Positions 1-4,709 of a DNA stretch of 5,877 nucleotides are shown piece by piece. The DNA comes from Pseudomonadota bacterium. GTDB lineage: Bacteria; Myxococcota; Myxococcia; Myxococcales; Myxococcaceae. The translations under genes were made by a program, and so were the position numbers. The stretch's first letter is position 1. Every line of letters begins with the position of its first letter. Under the pieces are notes generated by a model. It worked only from the letters and a program-made list of their open reading frames with translations. It had not been told where the DNA came from and ran no database searches. Where the stretch lies: the NCBI GenBank assembly GCA_023424585.1, contig JAFADT010000406.1, forward strand, positions 1-5,877, written 5' to 3'.

Positions 1-1181
1 GCCTGCGGGGGCTCTGGCGGCGCGGCGGGCCGCTGCTGCTTCGGGCCCTCCGGCGCGGCGGTGAGCTTCACCGGCGTGCCATTCGTCAGGTCGCGCGCGG
101 AGCCGAGCAGCACCACGTCCCCGGCCCTCAACCCCGACGTCACCTCCACCGTCTGCGCCACGTCGTCCCGCAGGCCCACCGTCACCGCCACCTCCTCCAC
201 CTTGCCGTTGGCGATGCGCTGCACAGTGGGCGGCTCCTGGCGCGTGTCCAGCGCGTCCACCGGCACCGCCAGCGCCTGCTTCGCCTGGGACGCCACGCGC
301 CCCTCCGCGAACAGGCCGGACAGGAGCACCTGCTCGGTGTTGGGGATGCTCACGTAGATGCGCACCTGGCCCGTGGCCGGGTCCACCGCCGGGTTGATGC
401 GCTCCACCTGGCCCTTGAAGGCGCGGCCCGCGTAGCCGTTCACGCGGAAGTCCACGGGCGTGCCCACCTGCACCTGCCCCAGCTGCGCCGCGGGCACGGA
501 GGCCTCCAGCCGCAGCGTCGCGGGGTCCACCACCGTGAACAGCGGCGCGCCCGGCTGGACGATGTCGCCCGCGTGCACCTGCCGCTCGCTCACCACCCCG
601 TCGAAGGGCGCGGTCACCTTCGTGCGCCCCAGCTGGTCCTGCGCCAGCTTCAGCCGCGCCTGCGCGTCCGCCAGCTGCCCCTCCGCCTGCGTCCGCGCGA
701 GCTGCGCGCGCTCGAAGTCGCGGCGGGTGATGACGCCCTGCTTGACGAGGATTTGATTGCGCTGCTCATCCGCCTTCGCCACCTGCAAGGCATTGCGCGC
801 CACGCGCACCGTGGAGCTGGCCGCCAGCACCTGCTCGCGCAGCGTGCCCTCCTCCACGCGCGCCAGCAACTGCCCCTCCTTCACCGTCTGCCCCTGGTCC
901 GCCTCCACGGCCAGGATGCTGCCCCCCACCTCCGCGCGGACGCTGGCCAGCCGCCGCGCCTGCAACGTCCCGGAGATGACGGGGCCGCTCTCCAGCCTCA
1001 GCGGCTCCACGCGCACCACGTTCTCCGGCCCCAGCGACACCACCGCGGGCGCGGTGGGCTCGGCGGCCTGCTCGGAGCGCTGTCCGCAGGCGCCAGCCAG
1101 CCAGGCGACGGTCAGCACGGCGCCCAGCTGTCTCCCCGCGCGCCGGGCACGACGGCCCGTTGTCTCTTCGGTGCGTCCCAC
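1..1181 (-). CDS. RND efflux periplasmic adaptor subunit (MFP/HlyD family), lipoprotein; 3' end beyond window
   Basis: Predicted periplasmic adaptor joining an inner-membrane RND pump to a TolC-like outer-membrane channel. About 393 codons lie in the window with no stop before the left edge. Seen: an Arg-rich N-terminus, a hydrophobic stretch (residues 19-31) and the lipobox AGAC with Cys32, so it should be a lipid-anchored lipoprotein. The first half of the lipoyl/barrel-sandwich domain is at about 70-109 (AEVGGSILAVEADQGQTVKEG). A coiled-coil hairpin rich in Ala, Gln, Arg and Leu spans about 112-186. The second lipoyl half begins with VTAPFDGVV (189-197). A beta-barrel follows (DFRVNGYAGRAFKGQVERI, then ATGQVRIYVSIPN) and then a membrane-proximal domain (ALAVPVDAL ... 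VTSGLRAGDVVLLG). The end in the window is a Pro/Gln-rich tail, probably close to the true C-terminus. GTG at 1181 was chosen because GGGAGG lies 6 nt upstream and the signal peptide follows directly; the frame stays open further upstream. The RND permease gene is expected next, outside the window. The transported substrate cannot be read from the sequence. Confidence 0.93.
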   Translation of the reverse strand, partial: MGRTEETTGRRARRAGRQLGAVLTVAWLAGACGQRSEQAAEPTAPAVVSLGPENVVRVEPLRLESGPVISGTLQARRLASVRAEVGGSILAVEADQGQTVKEGQLLARVEEGTLREQVLAASSTVRVARNALQVAKADEQRNQILVKQGVITRRDFERAQLARTQAEGQLADAQARLKLAQDQLGRTKVTAPFDGVVSERQVHAGDIVQPGAPLFTVVDPATLRLEASVPAAQLGQVQVGTPVDFRVNGYAGRAFKGQVERINPAVDPATGQVRIYVSIPNTEQVLLSGLFAEGRVASQAKQALAVPVDALDTRQEPPTVQRIANGKVEEVAVTVGLRDDVAQTVEVTSGLRAGDVVLLGSARDLTNGTPVKLTAAPEGPKQQRPAAPPEPPQ

Positions 1182-1187
1182 GGCCTG

Positions 1188-1193
1188 CCTCCC
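1188..1193 (-). promoter_or_regulatory. Ribosome binding site of the RND adaptor gene
   Basis: The minus strand reads GGGAGG, 6 nt before the GTG at 1181-1179. It decides the start: the reading frame is open further upstream with no in-frame stop seen, but this start combines a strong Shine-Dalgarno match with a lipoprotein signal peptide at the right distance. Confidence 0.75.
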
Positions 1194-1264
1194 GGCCCCC
1201 GGAGCCTGTGGTCCCAGGGTCCAACCCGGGGGTCTCCCCGGAGCCGGGTAAACGTGGTGCCGCC

Positions 1265-1278
1265 TCCCCGGCCGGGGA
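1265..1278. repeat. 14-bp perfect GC palindrome in the leader of the efflux gene
   Basis: TCCCCGGCCGGGGA is its own reverse complement. It lies about 85 bp upstream of the adaptor start, in the 250-bp gap between the CXXCH lipoprotein and the adaptor. A 5-bp stem with a CGCA tetraloop (1283-1296) adjoins it, and a third weak inverted repeat (ACCCGG/CCGGGT, 1224-1249) lies closer to the gene. It could be an operator or leader structure, but short palindromes of G and C are common by chance in such GC-rich DNA. No convincing -35/-10 pair was seen in this gap. Confidence 0.3.
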
Positions 1279-1373
1279 AGTCGCCCCCGCAGGGGCCGTG
1301 ACTCCAGGACACACGCCCGGCCCGTTCCCCCAGCAGGCGGGACGCCATGCGCACGGCGCCCCGGGGGACGACA

Positions 1374-1405
1374 CGGCCTCCGCCCCCGCGAAGGGACGGA
1401 GGCCG
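1374..1405 (-). terminator. Stem-loop after the CXXCH lipoprotein gene, candidate terminator
   Basis: Perfect 9-bp GC-rich arms CGGCCTCCG (1374-1382) and CGGAGGCCG (1397-1405) enclose a 14-nt loop, which can form an extra CCC/GGG pairing. The hairpin begins 26 nt after the TGA at 1434-1432. No T-tract follows on the minus strand, so it is not a canonical intrinsic terminator. It may stop transcription with help or protect the mRNA 3' end. Confidence 0.45.
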
Positions 1406-1431
1406 CGCCCGCCATCACACCGGCGCGAGGC

Positions 1432-3297
1432 TCAGTGGACGCCCGGCGGGGCGGTCACGAACGCCGCGGTGAGGCAGCTCTGGTTGGCCACCTGGTCCAG
1501 GAACGTCTGGCGCGCCAGCACCTCGTTGAAGGTGCGCACGGGCGTGCCGTCCGCGCGGTCCGGCACGGTGAGCGCGCCGCTGAGGAACGGCGACAGCGCG
1601 CCGGTCCAGCTCACGTGGGTGAAGTTCGTGCCCAGCTCATCGCCGTGGCAGCCGTCGCAGGTGTTGAGGGAGAAGACGTGCCGCGCCTGACGGTTGGGGA
1701 TGACGGACGCCGGCTTGCTCCAGAACGGCGGGGTGGCGGTGGGGTTGGTCACGATGGCGCGGCCCGCGCGGATGGGGCTGCCCGACCACTGCAACGGGAC
1801 GGAGTAGGCGCCCGCGATGATGGCCGACGCGCTGGCGTTCACGAAGGACGGGAACAGCGTACCCTGCGTGGTGCGGTCCGGCGTCTGGGCCACGGTGTGG
1901 CTGTTGAGCAGCCCCAGCACCGGCGGCGGCGTGGTGGAGAACGAGTTCGGGTTGATGGCGCTGTTCCAGAGGCGGAACTCGCGCAGCTCCCAGGGGTTGC
2001 CCAGCCAGTCGTCGTTGGTGCGCACCTGGTTGATGGAGCTGCGGTTGGGCTTGCGCGGGGACAGGTCGCGCCGGGCGAACTGCTCCGTCAGTGCCTCCAG
2101 CGCCGCGTTGTACGACGCGCTGCCCAGCGTCAGCCCGGACAGCGCCTGCCACTGCTGCGCGTAGGTCTTGATGTCCGCGCAGCCGTTCTTGTCCACCCCG
2201 TACTCCAGGATGACCAGGAAGGGCACCGTGTAGCAGCTGCTCCCGCTGCCCGTGGTGGCCGCGAAGATGAAGCGGCCCTCGCCCGCCGAGCCGGAGCCAT
2301 AGGCCGGGTTGCTGCCCGCCAGGTCCAGCCGGTTCACGATGGCGATGAGCTTGAACGGCGACTTCGCCAGGTTCAGCTCGCCGGAGGCCAGCTTCGGCCA
2401 GGGGGCGATGAGGTTCGCCGCGATGGACGCGCGCGGCGGGTTCACGAAGCCGTTGAGGGTGCGCGGCTGCTCCCACTGCCGCAGCCACTCGCGCACGAAG
2501 GTGGCCGGGGCCACGCCCGTGTAGGACGGGTTGGCCATCTCCGTCATCAGGTAGTTGAACGTCCACTTGCCGTTCGGGTTGCCCACGCCGGTGCACGGGT
2601 CATACGTGCGCGTCACGTCGTTCACGACGGCGGGCGCCCGGATGATGAGCGAGCGCGCGGGGTCCACCAGCGACGCCAGGCCCAGGGGCTGGATGGGCAC
2701 GGGCTGGCCCACCGGGAACTGCGGGCCCAGCGCCGTCACCGGCACCGTGCGCACCAGCTGGCGGTGCTCGAACACGGCCGTGGTCAGCTGCGTGGGCGAC
2801 TGGGACTGCGCCTGGGCGATGCGCTGCTGCTCGGCCTGGAACGCCACGAAGTCGAACGTGCCGGACGCCGTGAAGAGCAGGTCCCCCGCCACCGCGTCGC
2901 CCCCCTGGCCGTTGTCGCGGAACATCAACTGCTGCGCGCCGTCCGCCATCGTCAGCGTCCCACCGCGGAACGCCTCGTTCTCCGCGCGCTTCGGGTCCAG
3001 CTTCAGCTGGAACACCGTGGCGGTGCTCTTGCTGACCGCCGCCTGGGGGATCGCGACCAGGGACTCCACCACCGGACGCGCCGCGTCCCCCTCCAGGGTC
3101 GAACCGAGCGCCGCCTCCAGACCGCTGGACGGGTCCACGGCCCGGGCGGAGGACTCCGCCTGGGGCGCGGAAGGCGCGGGGGCTCCGGTCGTCTCCGGGG
3201 CGGGCTGGCCACAGCCCACCGCCAGCGACGAGGCCAGCAGCGCGAACGGCAGGCGCTTCCGGGAATGCTTCCACAGCAAGGACAGCTCAGGCTTCAT
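1432..3297 (-). CDS. Large secreted lipoprotein with a single CXXCH motif; possible choice-of-anchor X-type N-terminal domain
   Basis: 621 residues, function unknown. A signal peptide (basic 10-15, hydrophobic 16-28) ends in the lipobox AVGC with Cys29, followed by a Pro/Ala/Ser/Glu-rich linker (31-57). A predicted beta-domain (about 90-190) holds DNGQGGDAVAGDLLFTAS (128-145), an Asp/Gly loop like those of choice-of-anchor X and other calcium-binding secreted domains. The central region begins RSLIIRAPAVVNDVTRTYDPC (215-235), and NGKWTFNYLMTEMANPSYTG (242-261) and FKLIAIVNRLDLAG (315-328) follow; I recall similar segments in uncharacterised myxobacterial proteins. Near the C-terminus is CDGCH (547-551), the c-type heme attachment pattern. 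No Met follows it, so a Met axial ligand is absent downstream; His561 is the only His within 10 residues. Heme binding is therefore possible but unproven. ATG 3297 was preferred over in-frame GTG 3315 because GGAG lies 8 nt upstream and the signal peptide then has normal length. A longer plus-strand frame opposite is an antisense shadow. Confidence 0.88.
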   Translation of the reverse strand: MKPELSLLWKHSRKRLPFALLASSLAVGCGQPAPETTGAPAPSAPQAESSARAVDPSSGLEAALGSTLEGDAARPVVESLVAIPQAAVSKSTATVFQLKLDPKRAENEAFRGGTLTMADGAQQLMFRDNGQGGDAVAGDLLFTASGTFDFVAFQAEQQRIAQAQSQSPTQLTTAVFEHRQLVRTVPVTALGPQFPVGQPVPIQPLGLASLVDPARSLIIRAPAVVNDVTRTYDPCTGVGNPNGKWTFNYLMTEMANPSYTGVAPATFVREWLRQWEQPRTLNGFVNPPRASIAANLIAPWPKLASGELNLAKSPFKLIAIVNRLDLAGSNPAYGSGSAGEGRFIFAATTGSGSSCYTVPFLVILEYGVDKNGCADIKTYAQQWQALSGLTLGSASYNAALEALTEQFARRDLSPRKPNRSSINQVRTNDDWLGNPWELREFRLWNSAINPNSFSTTPPPVLGLLNSHTVAQTPDRTTQGTLFPSFVNASASAIIAGAYSVPLQWSGSPIRAGRAIVTNPTATPPFWSKPASVIPNRQARHVFSLNTCDGCHGDELGTNFTHVSWTGALSPFLSGALTVPDRADGTPVRTFNEVLARQTFLDQVANQSCLTAAFVTAPPGVH

Positions 3298-3305
3298 GGG
3301 GTGTG

Positions 3306-3309
3306 CTCC
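3306..3309 (-). promoter_or_regulatory. Ribosome binding site of the CXXCH lipoprotein gene
   Basis: GGAG on the minus strand, 8 nt before the ATG at 3297. An alternative GTG at 3315-3313 would place this site inside the coding region and add six residues (MSGAHP) before the signal peptide, so the ATG is the better start. Confidence 0.6.
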
Positions 3310-3465
3310 ACTCACGACGGGGGTACCGCGACGACAGCCTCGCGATGGGGCACCCTCCCCTCACCGTGCGCGGAACCCCGGACACACCGGTCCCGTCCCC
3401 CTCCGTGAACGCGGAGAACGCCCCATGCCCCTCCGGTGCTTGCGACGCGGAGGCGGATGGAGCGT

Positions 3466-3480
3466 TCTCATAACATGAGA
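3466..3480. repeat. Inverted repeat TCTCAT-AAC-ATGAGA
   Basis: Perfect 6-bp arms (3466-3471 and 3475-3480) around a 3-nt centre, at the downstream edge of the AT-rich island and about 170 bp before the start of the CXXCH lipoprotein gene. If the -10-like hexamer at 3487-3492 is used, this repeat lies at or just after the transcription start, a typical repressor position. The spacing is also compatible with a homodimeric regulator site. No regulator can be named. Confidence 0.4.
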
Positions 3481-3486
3481 CACTGG

Positions 3487-3533
3487 ATTTTATCGACTTC
3501 CAGATTTTGTAACCTAATCCGTTACAAGTCTGG
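3487..3533 (-). promoter_or_regulatory. Candidate promoter/operator of the CXXCH lipoprotein gene with a 34-bp imperfect inverted repeat
   Basis: On the minus strand TAAAAT (3492-3487) matches five of six positions of the TATAAT -10 box. The hexamer at -35 spacing (AGGTTA, 3515-3510) is poor. The -35 zone is covered by an inverted repeat: outer arms CCAGA (3500-3504) and TCTGG (3529-3533), inner arms TTGTAAC (3507-3513) and GTTACAA (3521-3527), and a 7-nt centre, with a 2-by-1 nt asymmetry between inner and outer arms. A weak -35 overlapped by a long palindrome fits activator- or repressor-controlled transcription. The same repeat could instead fold in RNA, as a second hairpin after the ADYC gene. 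The surrounding 75 bp (3466-3540) have 29 G or C, about 39%, against a very GC-rich background. Confidence 0.42.
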
Positions 3534-3537
3534 GATT

Positions 3538-3560
3538 GCTGTAGCCGGTCGGGCTACAGC
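3538..3560 (-). terminator. Stem-loop overlapping the stop codon of the ADYC lipoprotein gene
   Basis: Perfect 9-bp arms GCTGTAGCC (3538-3546) and GGCTACAGC (3552-3560) with a 5-nt loop. The TAG stop (3556-3554) of the ADYC gene lies inside the stem. On the minus strand the stem is followed by AATCCCAGACTTG, not a T-run, so it is a U-less terminator or 3'-end stabilising hairpin rather than a canonical intrinsic terminator. It directly adjoins the inverted repeat at 3500-3533, giving two stem-loops in tandem. Confidence 0.5.
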
Positions 3561-4522
3561 CCGCTGGCCCCATAGGGCGACTCGCTGATGAGGCGGGTGC
3601 CGTCCTGGAAGTGGCTGGTGTCGCCGCAGTCGGGGATGGCCTCGAGGCCCGAGCACGTCACGGGCGCGTGGGCGCGGGTCTCGGAGGTGAAGCAGCGCGC
3701 GCCGGCCTCGTTCCACTCGGCCTCCACGCTCCAGGACTCGGTGTCCGTCTGGACGCCCACGCCGTCGTAGAGGTTGACCCACTGACCGTCGATGGTGTGC
3801 GACGCGCCGTCGCCGCAGAAGTCCGCGCGCACCATGCGGGTGCAGGCCTGGTGGTGGCCCGCGAGGCTCTGGCCGCTGGCGGTGGTGGCCCAGGGCTTGT
3901 AGCCGAAGTGCATGCACTTCGCGATGGCTGCGCCCTCGCAGGCGAAGGTGAAGGCGGTGGCGTCCTCGATCTTCTCACCGCCGCCCGCGACGCCCTGGAG
4001 GTAGTTCCAGCGGCCAGCCACGGCGATGGCGGAGAGCGCCGCGCCGTTCGCGTCCTGGCACACGGAGCGCCAGGTCCCGTCGGAGCCCTGGTAGGAGACC
4101 TGGTAGGACCACAGGTCGCTGTCGGCGCCGCTGCCCTGGGTGATGCCGTCCACGCGCAGGGGCAGGGAGGTCCCGTCGCCCAGCGCGCCGACGAAGCGCG
4201 CCCCGGTGAAGCCCGCGCCCGTCACGGGGCTGTTGCCGTCCAGGCCGACGAAGGCCGAGCCCTCCAGCCGCACGTTGCTCAGCGGCTTGCCGGAGGCGGA
4301 GTGGGCGCCCGCGTACGCCACGGACACCAGCATGCCGCCCAGCTCGCTGTTGTTCAGGTTGCGGCCGTTGAGGTTGCGGCCGTTGAGGTTGCGCCCATTG
4401 GGAGACACAACCTCCGCCACTTGCGTGCGCAGGGAGGGAGCCTCGGGCTCCGACGATTCCGTGCCACAGCCCACCGCCACGACGGCGAGACACGCCGCGA
4501 CCACTCGCTGCAACGTCCTCAT
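3554..4522 (-). CDS. ADYC domain-containing lipoprotein with NGRNL repeats
   Basis: 322 residues, exported and lipid-anchored, biochemical role unknown. The signal peptide MRTLQRVVAACLAVVAVGC has its lipobox Cys at 19. A short acidic/Ser linker leads to three perfect NGRNL repeats (42-56) and a degenerate NNSEL (57-61), in the style of pentapeptide-like N-termini of this family. A Gly-rich beta region follows (62-130). The C-terminal half carries WSYQVSYQGSDGTWRSVC (138-155), GRWNYLQG (170-177), CMHFGYKPWA (203-212) and HQACTRMVRADFCGDGASHT (224-243). ADFC at 233-236 is the family's ADYC motif with Tyr replaced by Phe. Eight cysteines in the mature body (155, 195, 203, 227, 236, 277, 290, 299) suggest disulfides outside the cytoplasm. 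ATG 4522 was chosen because GGGAAGGGG lies 7 nt upstream and the signal peptide starts there; the frame runs open to 4627 but the extra 35 residues look non-coding. The ADYC family is known chiefly from myxobacteria and relatives and is uncharacterised. Confidence 0.92.
   Translation of the reverse strand: MRTLQRVVAACLAVVAVGCGTESSEPEAPSLRTQVAEVVSPNGRNLNGRNLNGRNLNNSELGGMLVSVAYAGAHSASGKPLSNVRLEGSAFVGLDGNSPVTGAGFTGARFVGALGDGTSLPLRVDGITQGSGADSDLWSYQVSYQGSDGTWRSVCQDANGAALSAIAVAGRWNYLQGVAGGGEKIEDATAFTFACEGAAIAKCMHFGYKPWATTASGQSLAGHHQACTRMVRADFCGDGASHTIDGQWVNLYDGVGVQTDTESWSVEAEWNEAGARCFTSETRAHAPVTCSGLEAIPDCGDTSHFQDGTRLISESPYGASGL
4340..4399 (-). repeat. 15-bp in-frame tandem repeat encoding NGRNL x3 plus NNSEL
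   Basis: Units at 4399-4385, 4384-4370 and 4369-4355 differ at only one or two positions from their neighbour, and all encode Asn-Gly-Arg-Asn-Leu. A fourth, diverged unit (4354-4340) encodes Asn-Asn-Ser-Glu-Leu. The high DNA identity suggests recent duplication by slippage, so copy number may vary between strains without breaking the frame. Confidence 0.85.
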
Positions 4523-4529
4523 CTGGATG

Positions 4530-4538
4530 CCCCTTCCC
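4530..4538 (-). promoter_or_regulatory. Ribosome binding site of the ADYC lipoprotein gene
   Basis: Purine-only tract GGGAAGGGG on the minus strand, ending 7 nt before the ATG at 4522. It supports this start over the upstream in-frame start at 4627. No clear promoter hexamers were seen in the GC-rich 187-bp gap (4523-4709). Confidence 0.55.
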
Positions 4539-4659
4539 TGCCCCGACCCCAACCCGCACCGCGCCTTCCCCGTACAAGGTCCGTCCGGGGGGCGGGAGCG
4601 GCAACCGGGCCTGGCCCGTCCGGGCACTTGCAGCGTCCAGTGGCTTCCAGTTGGGGGGG

Positions 4660-4690
4660 CCCTCGGGGTGAGGCCAGCGGTTCCCGAGGG
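4660..4690 (-). terminator. Stem-loop after the SUMF1-like gene, candidate terminator
   Basis: Perfect 8-bp arms CCCTCGGG (4660-4667) and CCCGAGGG (4683-4690) around a 15-nt loop, starting 19 nt after the stop codon at 4712-4710. On the minus strand a C-run follows instead of a T-tract, so intrinsic termination would be atypical. On the plus strand only TTT follows, and no plus-strand gene needs it. Confidence 0.42.
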
Positions 4691-4709
4691 TTTCAGTGTC
4701 CGGTGGTGC

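Noticed and set aside
1115..1160. Twin-arginine signal in the adaptor N-terminus (RRARRAGR)
   Set aside because: The residues after the arginine pairs do not fit the Tat consensus and the stretch is followed directly by a lipobox; ordinary Sec lipoprotein export explains it.
1112..1354. Possible 80-codon small protein in the gap before the efflux adaptor
   Set aside because: No ribosome binding site stands out, composition is unremarkable for GC-rich non-coding DNA, and it overlaps the start of the adaptor in another frame.
766..1374. Minus-strand frame of 202 codons over the efflux adaptor and its leader
   Set aside because: Gly/Ala/Arg-rich shadow; the true adaptor frame, with lipoyl and coiled-coil motifs, covers the same bases from 1181 to the left edge.
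1435..3408. Plus-strand open frame of 657 codons, longer than the minus-strand gene opposite it
   Set aside because: Its product is an Arg/Ala/Gly/His/Val-rich low-complexity sequence typical of antisense frames in GC-rich DNA. The minus frame has a signal peptide, lipobox, ribosome binding site and coherent motifs.
4523..4627. Upstream extension of the ADYC gene to the start at 4627
   Set aside because: The 35 extra residues are Arg/Gly/Pro/Cys-rich and would bury the signal peptide; ATG 4522 has a purine-rich ribosome binding site.
4570..4640. Sigma-54-like promoter upstream of the ADYC gene (GG...TTGC)
   Set aside because: The spacing between the GG and GC elements is 12 rather than the required 10 nt and the flanking consensus is poor.
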